From positions 1 through 64,000 of the forward strand of contig JACRKC010000042.1 of assembly GCA_016235555.1 (NCBI GenBank): a DNA stretch of 64,000 nt, written 5' to 3'. The notes beneath the pieces were generated by a model. That model was not told where the DNA came from. It worked only from the letters and a program-made list of their open reading frames with translations, and searched no databases. The stretch is from Verrucomicrobiota bacterium (GTDB taxonomy: Bacteria; Verrucomicrobiota; Verrucomicrobiia; Opitutales; Opitutaceae). Below, piece after piece: positions 47,401 to 54,735 of the stretch; within the stretch, counting starts at the first letter, position 1, and each line of letters opens with the position of its first letter. The position numbers were made by a program, and so were the translations under genes.

Positions 47401-49802
47401 CGCAGATTGAGGGCGTCTTCAATCAATGAGTGACCGGCCGCACGGGCGGTGCCCCATTCGCTGCGGTCAGCGACACCCGTCTTGATGGCGGAGTTGACCT
47501 CTACGGTCCACAGGCCGACCTGCGCCGCGTGATGCACCCGCACGTCTTCGGGGCGATGGCCGTGCAGGAGTTCAACGGCAAAAGCTGCGACATCCCGCGC
47601 GGGAATCCACGCTGAGCCCAGCCGGACGTCGATTTCCGAGGCGGTGAGATCGGTCGGTTGCACGCCGGCCAGTGCCTCGACGTTGTGCCGATAGCGCGGA
47701 TCGGTTTTGGCCGCGTGCTCCGCCATCGCGAGTTTCCGCCGGACGTTGCCCGACAGGTAATCGTCATCCGTTTCCCACCGTTGGCTCTCTGGGTTGAGAA
47801 ACAATGTGCCTTCCAACTCCGGCAAAAACTCGGCCTCGGATTTGCCTAGCAGTTGACCGATGTGGGCCAGATCGACGCGGCCCTTTTCGCTGAGGGTGAT
47901 GACGAGTGCTTCCTTGGCGCCGCCGGCGGCCAGCACCGGCTGGCGACGCTGAATGGTCCGTTCCCGAAAAATGGCGGTCTTGGTCGCAGTGTTGGTGTCG
48001 TCGTCGTAATTCTCCAGCGAGAGGAGCAACGGCAGGTCTGGGTCACCGGCGAACGCGCGGACATTGGCCGAGTGCGACACGGGACCGAACTGCCCGACGA
48101 AGTAGTCATAGTCCTGATTGAGGCGGAAGCGCGCCGCCTCAACCTCTTCGTCGGGTCGGTTCTCGACCTGCGTGCGCAGGCAGTCGCGCGCCGCGTCGCG
48201 CACGTAGATCAATCGTCGGATGCGACGTGCCAACGCCGCCGGCAGATCGGTCAACAGGCGGAGTTCGTCACCGTCGCGCACGGCGATGCCGCCGCCGCCC
48301 TCGTTCGTCAGCACATAGGCGTTGGGTTTGACGCCTGCCGGTGCGGGAATGGTCTGTCGTAGCACCGCCGCCTGGGCTTCCGTCAGCGGTTTGAAAACAC
48401 CCGCAGGCAGAATGGCGACGGCCCCGGCAATTGCTTCGCCGAGATCGCGCCCGTCTGCGCTGAGTCTGACTTCCTCCCGGCCATACATGCCGTGCTCCAC
48501 GCGCTCCAACTTGCCGAGCATCATCTCGGGGTGCGCATGGAAGTATTCGTTTAGAAAGATCGGATTCGACTCGGTGCCGAGTGGCCGGCTCTCCCGCCAC
48601 GGGACGCCGCCCGGTTTCTCACCCGCGGCGCGTTTGCGGAGAAACACGATGTCGGTCGTGACTTCGGTATTGGCGTTCTTATTGAACGCGGTGTTCGGCA
48701 GCCGGATCGCACCGACAAAATCGCAGGACTTGGCGACTGCCTCGCGCAGGTGCGGATACTGTTTGTCGAGGGTCCCGCGCGACGTGATGAAGGCGACCAA
48801 TCCGCCAGGGCGCACGCGTTCGGCTGCGGCGACGAAGAAGTAATCGTGGATATGGAACTTGCGGGGATTGAGCTTCGGATCGAAGGGCGCGTAGTCGCCG
48901 AACGGGACATTCGACACGGCGAGGTCGAAGCCGTTGGTCGGCAGCGTCACATTCTCGAAGGCCTGTGAACGGATGTCCGCGTCCGGATAGAGTGCCTTCG
49001 CGAGCCGGGCGGTGAGCGGGTCGATCTCGACGCCGGTCAGGCGGGACCGCGCGGCCATCGTCTCCGGCATCAGACCAAAGAAATGCCCGAGCCCGCACGC
49101 GGGCTCGAGGATTCGACCGTGTTTGAATCCAAGCCGATCCAACGCCGCATACATTCCGCGGATCACGGTTGGCGACGTATAGTGGGCGTTGAGCACCGTG
49201 GCTCGCGCCGAACTCATCTCGTCCGGCTCCAACAAGGCGGCCAGTTCCTCCTGCTCCGCTCGCCACTGCGGCGCGTCGTCCGGGGTAGCAAACACCTGCG
49301 GCAATCCGCCCCAGCCGACATACTTGGCGATGACGGATTTTTCCTCTGGCGTTGGCGGCCGGGATTCGGCCTGCACCCTGCGGAGCGTGCGGATGGCCGC
49401 GACGTTCTGCCGATATTTCTGTTTCAGCCCGCCTTCGCCGATGCGGTCGGCATCGGTGATGCGGTAGTTGGCCGCATTGAGCGGACCTAACTCGGCTGCT
49501 CCGGCGGCAACAGGAGATACTTCTCCCGCACCAGTTCCCACGCCTGATCGTGCGCTTGCTGGGGACTCAGGCCTTGGCGTTTGAACTGGCGCATCAGCGT
49601 TTCCATCTCGTCCAGCGTCCGCTCCTGGGCCTCCAGCAGTGCCGGGACCAGCCGGCTCCGCGCCTCCAAGTCCTGCACCATCCGCGGACAATGCTCCCGC
49701 CAATGGGTCTCCGCCATCCGGCCGTAGTTCAGGAGTTCGCTCATGGTTGGAGTGCGCGAAGAGGTCGAGTTGTCCGGGATCGTTGGAACGTTTTTGCGCC
49801 AT
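44484..49802 (-). CDS. Giant DNA methylase / SNF2-type helicase (DarB-like)
   Basis: A 1,772-residue protein. After a low-complexity N-terminus containing GQLDLFAH comes the methylase: motif I GRILEPACGLGHFFGLMPET and motif IV SNVPFGDY (NVPF in place of NPPF/Y). The C-terminal half is a SNF2-family helicase: Walker A LLAHVVGAGKTYTM, DEAH-like LFVDEAQAFKNLF, and QREGRILRQGNQN. Such fusions are spread on phages (P1 DarB) and conjugative elements, where they are thought to protect incoming DNA from restriction. The true start is uncertain because the 85-codon gene at 49487 lies inside the first 105 codons. Confidence 0.85.
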   Translation of the reverse strand: MAQKRSNDPGQLDLFAHSNHERTPELRPDGGDPLAGALSADGAGLGGAEPAGPGTAGGPGADAGRDGNADAPVQTPRPESPASARSGVGTGAGEVSPVAAGAAELGPLNAANYRITDADRIGEGGLKQKYRQNVAAIRTLRRVQAESRPPTPEEKSVIAKYVGWGGLPQVFATPDDAPQWRAEQEELAALLEPDEMSSARATVLNAHYTSPTVIRGMYAALDRLGFKHGRILEPACGLGHFFGLMPETMAARSRLTGVEIDPLTARLAKALYPDADIRSQAFENVTLPTNGFDLAVSNVPFGDYAPFDPKLNPRKFHIHDYFFVAAAERVRPGGLVAFITSRGTLDKQYPHLREAVAKSCDFVGAIRLPNTAFNKNANTEVTTDIVFLRKRAAGEKPGGVPWRESRPLGTESNPIFLNEYFHAHPEMMLGKLERVEHGMYGREEVRLSADGRDLGEAIAGAVAILPAGVFKPLTEAQAAVLRQTIPAPAGVKPNAYVLTNEGGGGIAVRDGDELRLLTDLPAALARRIRRLIYVRDAARDCLRTQVENRPDEEVEAARFRLNQDYDYFVGQFGPVSHSANVRAFAGDPDLPLLLSLENYDDDTNTATKTAIFRERTIQRRQPVLAAGGAKEALVITLSEKGRVDLAHIGQLLGKSEAEFLPELEGTLFLNPESQRWETDDDYLSGNVRRKLAMAEHAAKTDPRYRHNVEALAGVQPTDLTASEIDVRLGSAWIPARDVAAFAVELLHGHRPEDVRVHHAAQVGLWTVEVNSAIKTGVADRSEWGTARAAGHSLIEDALNLRTPTIFDYDDEGKATVNVTATEAARDKQQKIKDRFAEWIWEDDARRARLVEFYNREFNHLRLRTFNGDHLTLPGASPTIVLRPHQKAAVWRILQTPNALLAHVVGAGKTYTMAAAAMELKRLGLARKPMFVVPNHMLGQFSSELLTLYPGANILAAGRDDFASLRRRELMSRIATNNWDAIIVTHSGFERLPLSAEARKDFLDGQLTELTECIHEHKSRIGASSSGTRIVKELERAKKKLEARIKALGAEHRKDDTLTFEELGVDRLFVDEAQAFKNLFYISKMTRVAGLPQTASERAFDMFLKVQHVQKQNGGAGVVFATGTPVTNTMAEMFTMQRYLQMDVLRSQNLQHFDAWAGTFGETVTAMELAPDGAGYRLHTRFARFVNVPELMQMFRSMADVQTADMLKLPIPALEGGKARIVRAPTTPELKAFVASLAQRAEKLKREKVDPSVDNMLKITGEGRKAALDLRLVRSGAADAPEGKVNQAVREIFSIWQETRKDRLTQMVFCDLSTPKVEGRGFSVYQDVKAKLVARGVPPDEIAFIQDFDADAAKLALFKDVRSGKVRVLMGSSQKMGAGTNAQTKLVALHHLDAPWRPADIEQREGRILRQGNQNAVVRVNRYVTEGSFDAYMWQTLETKAKFISQVMTGQTVARRIEDLDSPALTYAEVKAIASGNPLVMEKAKVDAEVMRLARLRSEHSESQYGTRSRLRMAGEDIARLERQLAAMDQDLAVRVDTHGEKFRMVVGTKTYTERAEAGAALVYLAADHRDDHLAGRAGTVVLGELAGFKIEYRSTWPDKVILRGAGEYQANISPSPVGSISSLEHAARSIEEQATRCRDELTRCRSHLVELTALTGKVFEHEERYRELLKRQGELVDLLDIAKNQAAAQQATESTGDVESVTPVVPDAVATDADESPREAPAPAEVAPSKSKKGTRVRPSKTRPAESVVLTHTLAPTVRLTPSPPARLRIAV
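49487..49744 (-). CDS. Small conserved-looking helical protein nested in another frame
   Basis: An 85-residue protein from ATG 49744 (MSELLNYGRMAETHWREHCP). Its highly charged helices (RMVQDLEARSRLVPALLEAQ, RTLDEMETLMRQF) and the ending GLSPQQAHDQAWELVREKYL LLP look like real protein, similar in style to small unknowns of plasmid transfer regions. It lies wholly within the low-complexity N-terminal part of the methylase/helicase frame. Either both are read, or the methylase/helicase begins later. Confidence 0.6.
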   Translation of the reverse strand: MSELLNYGRMAETHWREHCPRMVQDLEARSRLVPALLEAQERTLDEMETLMRQFKRQGLSPQQAHDQAWELVREKYLLLPPEQPS

Positions 49803-49805
49803 GCC

Positions 49806-50159
49806 TCATGTCGTTTCAATCGTGATGCGCCGGACCTGGGGGCCGGGCCGAGCGCCGGTCGACCGAGGAAAGTTTACCCTCAGTTCGCACAGCCGGCAGA
49901 GATCCAGCGCCGCGCGGACCTCGGCCAAGTCGCGGCCTTCGACGACGATTTCGTCGCGGTCCGCCTTGATCGTCAGCAGCTCGGGTTCGCCCAACGTGTG
50001 CTCCCACCGTTTGAGCTGATCCATCGGATAGGAGACCCAGCCGCCGATCAGCGCGAAGCGCACCACGCGAGCCGGTTCGCCGTTGGGCGATATTTCGCCC
50101 CAGTTCGGGGGCGCCGGACGCGTGAGCGGCTTGGTTCCGGGAAAGACTTCGATGCTCAT
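49806..50159 (-). CDS. Hypothetical protein of the mobilizable element
   Basis: A 117-residue protein from ATG 50159 (MSIEVFPGTKPLTRPAPPNW). It has a strand-rich middle (RVVRFALIGGWVSYPMDQLK, LLTIKADRDEIVVEGRD) and a helix with two Cys residues (AALDLCRLCELRVNFP). No family is recognised. Its start overlaps the relaxase stop by four bases, so it belongs to the relaxase transcript. Confidence 0.6.
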   Translation of the reverse strand: MSIEVFPGTKPLTRPAPPNWGEISPNGEPARVVRFALIGGWVSYPMDQLKRWEHTLGEPELLTIKADRDEIVVEGRDLAEVRAALDLCRLCELRVNFPRSTGARPGPQVRRITIETT

Positions 50160-52807
50160 GCGGCTTTCGGGGTGACTGACGGTGTGAAACGCGGCGCCCA
50201 GCGCGCTCGCCACGAGCGCCGAGGCGACGGGTTTTCGGTCGGGGCCATGCCAACCATCTCCATCGCGAGCTTGCGGTCGGCGGTGCGCATCATGGCGTCC
50301 CGGGCCGCGGCGCGGTCGGAGGTGTAAATCATCTGGCTCTCGCGGAAACGGGAGTTTGAGACATACGCCTGCTTCAAGTTGCCGGCCGCAATGCCGGCAT
50401 CGGCCATGAGCAGGAGGCCTCGATCCACGGTCTTTCCCTGCGAGGCATGGGAAGTGGTGGCATACCCGTGGGTAAAACCGCGGAACCAAGCTGGCAGCAC
50501 ACGCCCGTCTTTCAGCGGGATCTCTCCATTCGGGGCGATGCCCGCGACCTCAACCAAGTCACCATTGCGCAAATCCGCCGGTTTCACGTTCGCGCGAATC
50601 AAAAGCCGGTCGCCAATCGCGAGAGAGATTTCGTCGGTCGATCCGACCTCAAAACCGCTGGCGTGCCGCGGGTCGATCCGCAGCTCACGCCCGTCGGTCC
50701 AGCGTAGCACGAGCTGACGTTCCTCGCGCCGCACCACGGCCACCGCGTCGAATTTTCGGAATTGGCCCCAGGTGTGATGGAACGTGAGCACATCGCCCGG
50801 TCGGTAGTTCTCCACCCTTCGACGCTCCTCTTGCGTCCACTTGAAGGACTCTACCGTTCTGACGGCGTGCTCGTGGCCGGTAAGGACACCCGCGGCGCGC
50901 AATTGGGCACGGACCGCCGACGTGAAGTCGTGAATCTCTTCCCATACTGGCGAAATCGCCAGACACGACTTTCCCGATTGCACCGTCCGCACGTAGTCCG
51001 CGGCAGCCTCCTGCCACAAGACACCGCTCTCGGGCAGTTCACGCACGGCCCCAAGTCGGGAAAATTCGTTGAAGGCGCCATAGGCATCGCCCCGCGCCAG
51101 CCGGGCGACCGCCTTGCGGTATGCCGGGTCCTTCTGGCGGCGAATCTCGGTGAGATGGAAGACCGGCACGCGGGCGAATTCCTGAAGGCAACGGATCGCG
51201 TCGCCCGCCTCGATCGAGGTGTGTTGCTTGATGTCTCCGACAAGGAGCAACCGGTTGTCATTGCGAGCGGCCAGCCGGCAGAGGTCGCGCATCTGCCGCA
51301 CCGACACGAGCCCGGCCTCGTCCACGATCAGAACACGCCCCTTCGTTGCCTGTTGCAGCGTCTCGTTGGCGAGCAATTGCTGCAGCGTATCGGCCTCCGG
51401 AGTGAGTTCCCGGCGCAGGACGTCTGCTGCGCCGGAAGAGGGGGCGCACCCAAACACCCGGCCGCCTGCCTGCTCAACGCCCGCGACTACGGATTTGAGG
51501 CAAGTGGTTTTGCCAGTGCCAGCGTCGCCCTGAAGGATCACCACGCCGGAAGTGGAGCCGAGGACGCCTCGCACCGCGGCAGCTTGATCGGCACCAAGGT
51601 CCATCCGGCCGGGCGCAGAGCCGAACCGCTTGCGGGCCTTGAGTTGCCCGTTCGCCCAGCCGGTGAATTCCCGTTCGGCGTCCAGGGCGTCGCGCGAGGC
51701 AATTTCTTCGTCGACCCGCACCAGATCGCCCGACCGCTCGCGACTGACCATCGCGCGTTTCAGCGCATCGAGGCTCACGCAACCGCGACCGGCCACGAGC
51801 GCTTCCCGCAGCAGCATTCGGTCATCGACGACCGACTTGCGCTCAAAGACGTGGGCTTCGGCGGAGCGCAAGGCTTCGACCGGCGTGGTCGGCGCGGAAC
51901 CGATTGAGACCCCGGCGGCACGCGCCACGACGGCCCGCAACGCGTCCAGGTGCTCGCCGGCCTCGACGAGCCATCCCGCACGCAACGAAGCCGCGGTGGC
52001 TTTGGTTTTTTCGGCGCGGCTCCGGACGGCGATAGCCTGTAGTCCATCCTGGGATTGGTTTCCGGTCGCAGCCGCCTCTCGGAGAATGGCTCGCCGACGT
52101 TTGCTAAACATCTCGCGCAGGGCGGGCGGGACGCCCTTGACCGCGAAACCGATGCGCTGGCCGGATTCCAACTCATACCCCGCGGCCGTCATCAGCGTCG
52201 CGAGTTTGTTGTAGCAGACTTCCCGCAGGTAGCCCTGATGCCGGTAGAATCCCGACGGCTGGACGCCTTTCCACCGGCCTTCGCTCGCGTCGTAAGTGAG
52301 GTTCATGACGCAAACGTGGGTATGCAACTGAGGGTCGAGCGCGCGGTTGGCGTCATGGGTGACTACCGCCGCGACCATTTCTCCCGTGCGCCGGTCGAAG
52401 TTTTGGCGGTCGCGCCGCACCCGCGTCGCCGTCAGGGCCTCGGCCTCCTTGAGCGTCTCGGCCACGGCTTCCCGCCACCACTGTCCGATCCGTTCGTCAC
52501 CACCGACGAGATGCAGCACGGACACATCCTTGGGTGGCGAAATCTGGCCAAAGTAGCAGACCCGCCGGTTTTCACCCTTATTCCGCACCATGAGCTTCGC
52601 TTCGGTGACAGGATGCAGGCCGGCACAAAGATTGGTGAAGTGGGCCAGCTCACACACACCTTCCAATCCAAGGCGTTTGGCACCCTGACCCTGCCAAGTC
52701 ATCTCCACCTTTCCTTGCTGAGTGAGATAATCACCCACGGCCATGTGCTCTCGAAAATACTCCACGGCACCGTTCGCAAGCACACAGGGTTTATCGAATC
52801 TCACCAT
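50156..52807 (-). CDS. MobF-family relaxase with helicase domain (TrwC/TraI type)
   Basis: An 883-residue protein from ATG 52807 (MVRFDKPCVLANGAVEYFRE). The N-terminal relaxase domain has candidate nucleophile tyrosines at 17 and 27 and the metal-binding histidines in ALDPQLHTHVCVMN. The C-terminal SF1 helicase has Walker A LQGDAGTGKTTCL (about 430), VLIVDEAGLVSVRQM and LLLVGDIKQH. MobF relaxases nick at oriT, pilot the strand and unwind the DNA. The gene diverges from the plus-strand transfer genes across a 350-nt spacer. Confidence 0.9.
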   Translation of the reverse strand: MVRFDKPCVLANGAVEYFREHMAVGDYLTQQGKVEMTWQGQGAKRLGLEGVCELAHFTNLCAGLHPVTEAKLMVRNKGENRRVCYFGQISPPKDVSVLHLVGGDERIGQWWREAVAETLKEAEALTATRVRRDRQNFDRRTGEMVAAVVTHDANRALDPQLHTHVCVMNLTYDASEGRWKGVQPSGFYRHQGYLREVCYNKLATLMTAAGYELESGQRIGFAVKGVPPALREMFSKRRRAILREAAATGNQSQDGLQAIAVRSRAEKTKATAASLRAGWLVEAGEHLDALRAVVARAAGVSIGSAPTTPVEALRSAEAHVFERKSVVDDRMLLREALVAGRGCVSLDALKRAMVSRERSGDLVRVDEEIASRDALDAEREFTGWANGQLKARKRFGSAPGRMDLGADQAAAVRGVLGSTSGVVILQGDAGTGKTTCLKSVVAGVEQAGGRVFGCAPSSGAADVLRRELTPEADTLQQLLANETLQQATKGRVLIVDEAGLVSVRQMRDLCRLAARNDNRLLLVGDIKQHTSIEAGDAIRCLQEFARVPVFHLTEIRRQKDPAYRKAVARLARGDAYGAFNEFSRLGAVRELPESGVLWQEAAADYVRTVQSGKSCLAISPVWEEIHDFTSAVRAQLRAAGVLTGHEHAVRTVESFKWTQEERRRVENYRPGDVLTFHHTWGQFRKFDAVAVVRREERQLVLRWTDGRELRIDPRHASGFEVGSTDEISLAIGDRLLIRANVKPADLRNGDLVEVAGIAPNGEIPLKDGRVLPAWFRGFTHGYATTSHASQGKTVDRGLLLMADAGIAAGNLKQAYVSNSRFRESQMIYTSDRAAARDAMMRTADRKLAMEMVGMAPTENPSPRRSWRARWAPRFTPSVTPKAA

Positions 52808-53157
52808 GATTCGGACTATGGCTAAAAACCATACGCTGGCGAGTCTAAACACCATAACGAGCCATCAAGAAAGCCCATAATCGAGCCATTGAGTGACCCG
52901 GCCGCCACCCTTCAGTCATAGCACTCCGACATCTCACTCAAGACACAGAAGAGCGGCACCAGCCGCATGTTCTACCCATAAATCCGAGGACACGCCACCC
53001 CTAGCGTCCGCTAGGATTTTCTCGATCCGCCACCACTACATCGCCACTTCACCACTACTTCACCACTACTCGACCGCTACTTCGCCACTACTTTCTAGCG
53101 ACCATACGAAATCTTTTTTCGATTTACTTAAAGCCATACGAAGGTAACGTCCTGGCT
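52808..53157. other. Probable origin of transfer (oriT) in the relaxase spacer
   Basis: This non-coding spacer separates the MobF relaxase from the divergent accessory gene, the usual oriT position. Visible structure: CCATACG three times (52829-52835, 53102-53108, 53134-53140), inverted repeat ctagcg/cgctag at 53001-53014, a tandem cactact array at 53029-53094 and an AT-rich patch at 53109-53132. No nic site could be assigned. The spacer must also contain two divergent promoters. Confidence 0.55.
53029..53094. repeat. Tandem degenerate 'cactacttc(g/a)cc' repeat, copy 2
   Basis: About seven imperfect units of ccactacttcacc / gctacttcgcc in direct orientation. The same unit forms the array at 28968-29039. 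Here it lies inside the probable oriT, where such iterated sites often bind a relaxosome accessory protein. Confidence 0.7.
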
Positions 53158-53535
53158 ATGGCAGATACCAACGAACTTCACGCCCGCCTCATGGAGGACG
53201 CCCGGAATTACGACCCGGCAGCGCACCACCGAGGGCTGCTCGGGCCTTACCGCGATGTGCTGCTCGTCTGGAGGGCGAAGTTCATGAGTTATGAACAAAT
53301 CGCGGCGACGCTCTCCGTTCACGGCATCAAAGTTTCGCCGGCCGGCGTCGGCGTTTACTGCCGCAGCCAATTCACCAAGGCCGAGATCGAACGCATCCGC
53401 CGCGAGCACCGGGCCACGGCCCGCGCGACCGCCCCGGCACCTGCTTCCAACTCGCTTCCACCGGCGGTCACTCCGCCTTCAGGCGACCTCGGCGCCGGCC
53501 GTCGCGGACCGAAGATCGCCCGCGACAACTACTGA
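53158..53535 (+). CDS. Putative DNA-binding relaxosome accessory protein
   Basis: A 125-residue protein (MADTNELHARLMEDARNYDP). A helix-turn-helix-like segment is FMSYEQIAATLSVHGIKVSP, followed by VGVYCRSQFTKAEIERIRRE and a basic, Ala/Pro-rich disordered tail (GRRGPKIARDNY). It is the first plus-strand gene beside the presumed oriT, where TrwA/TraK-type proteins are encoded. The assignment is from position and the HTH, not from recognisable homology. Confidence 0.65.
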   Translation: MADTNELHARLMEDARNYDPAAHHRGLLGPYRDVLLVWRAKFMSYEQIAATLSVHGIKVSPAGVGVYCRSQFTKAEIERIRREHRATARATAPAPASNSLPPAVTPPSGDLGAGRRGPKIARDNY

Positions 53536-53551
53536 ACCGTCCTCACAAACC

Positions 53552-54253
53552 ATGCCCACTAAACGCATCATTCTCTTTCCCCAGGACAAGGGCGGTATCG
53601 GCAAAAGCTTTGTCGCCACCTTGCTCCACGACTACCTGACCGACGCCGGCGTGCGCGTGAAGGCGTTCGACCTCGACCACGCGAATTCGACGTTCAACCG
53701 ACTGGTGCCCGAGGCCGAGTTCATCGACACAGATGTCGACGCCGACAAACTCGGTGTGCTCGACCGAATCGTCCATGTCCTTCCCGAGACGGATGTCGTC
53801 CTCGTCGACAACCGCGCCACCGGCGGCAGCAAAGTAATCGCTTACCTCGACGAGACGCGACTGCCCGAGTTGCAGGAGGAGTTTGGCTGCGTGCTCGTGT
53901 TCGCCGTGATCGCGACCGACGACAAGGACGCGAACTCACAGATCGCGGAACTCCTCGACTCGCACGGCAGCCGGGTCCGCTGGCTGGTGGCCCGCAATCT
54001 CCGCGACGGCGGCAACCTCGATCTCTTCGGCCAGAGCAATGCGCGCAAGCGTCTCCTCGACCTCGGCGCCGTCGAAATTGATGTGCCCTGCCTCGCGGAG
54101 GTGACGAAGAATCGGCTGCAACAGGCCAACCTGACCGTGGGCCGCGGCCGGCGATCCGACGCCTTGCACCTGCTGGATCGCTCCCGCTGCGAGCGGTATC
54201 ACGACCGCATGACGGGAGAGTTCCAAAAAGCCCGGGAGCTGCTGCAATCGTGA
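53552..54253 (+). CDS. ParA/StbB-like P-loop ATPase
   Basis: A 233-residue protein from ATG 53552 (MPTKRIILFPQDKGGIGKSF). It has the deviant Walker A KGGIGKS and Walker B-like VVLVDNRA at about residue 85; DNR in place of the usual D is notable. It belongs to the MinD/ParA superfamily, close to the StbB/TraL-type proteins of conjugation regions, which help place the element or its transfer complex. It overlaps the next gene by four bases. Confidence 0.8.
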   Translation: MPTKRIILFPQDKGGIGKSFVATLLHDYLTDAGVRVKAFDLDHANSTFNRLVPEAEFIDTDVDADKLGVLDRIVHVLPETDVVLVDNRATGGSKVIAYLDETRLPELQEEFGCVLVFAVIATDDKDANSQIAELLDSHGSRVRWLVARNLRDGGNLDLFGQSNARKRLLDLGAVEIDVPCLAEVTKNRLQQANLTVGRGRRSDALHLLDRSRCERYHDRMTGEFQKARELLQS

Positions 54254-54735
54254 GCGCGCCCGCGAAACCGGAGGACCTGCTCGATCCCGAGCATTTTCCC
54301 GACGACCTGAAATGGGTTCCGGCCCACTACAAGCTGCATCCGACCGACCCGGTTTACCTGCTGCTTGCGTGGCATTGGCGCCGCGTGAAGCAATCGGAGG
54401 ATACGTTGAAGGCCACCATCGTCGAAATGAAAAAGGCCCTCGATGACCGCATCGCCCATGTCACCAATGCCGCCGACACCGTGGCCGGCGTCAGCGACGC
54501 GCTCGCCGAGGTTCAGGTGTCACTGGATGAGAAACCGGCCGAGCTGGAGGCCCAACTCGACGCGAAGCTCTCCAAGCCTGTGGCAGACGCGGTGACGCGG
54601 CTCCAGGCGTTGGAGAAATCCCTCGCCCCGCTCGCCCGCAATTTCCAGACCGCGTTACGCCGTCAGATCCTCGCCACCTTTCTGGCCGGGATCACCGTTG
54701 GCGTCCTGGCGTCCGTTATCCTCTTCCTTGCGTGA
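54250..54735 (+). CDS. Coiled-coil protein with C-terminal membrane anchor (transfer region)
   Basis: A 161-residue protein from GTG 54250 (MSAPAKPEDLLDPEHFPDDL). A long helical, probably coiled-coil section runs about 40-135 (TLKATIVEMKKALDDRIAHV, QVSLDEKPAELEAQLDAKL). A single C-terminal hydrophobic helix follows (ILATFLAGITVGVLASVILF). The topology suggests a protein anchored in the inner membrane that reaches into the cytoplasm, perhaps tethering the coupling protein. No family is recognised. Confidence 0.7.
   Translation: MSAPAKPEDLLDPEHFPDDLKWVPAHYKLHPTDPVYLLLAWHWRRVKQSEDTLKATIVEMKKALDDRIAHVTNAADTVAGVSDALAEVQVSLDEKPAELEAQLDAKLSKPVADAVTRLQALEKSLAPLARNFQTALRRQILATFLAGITVGVLASVILFLA

Noticed and set aside
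53029-53094. Tandem cactact arrays considered as a CRISPR array
   Set aside because: Units are about 10-12 bases, degenerate and contiguous, with no unique spacers and no cas genes nearby.
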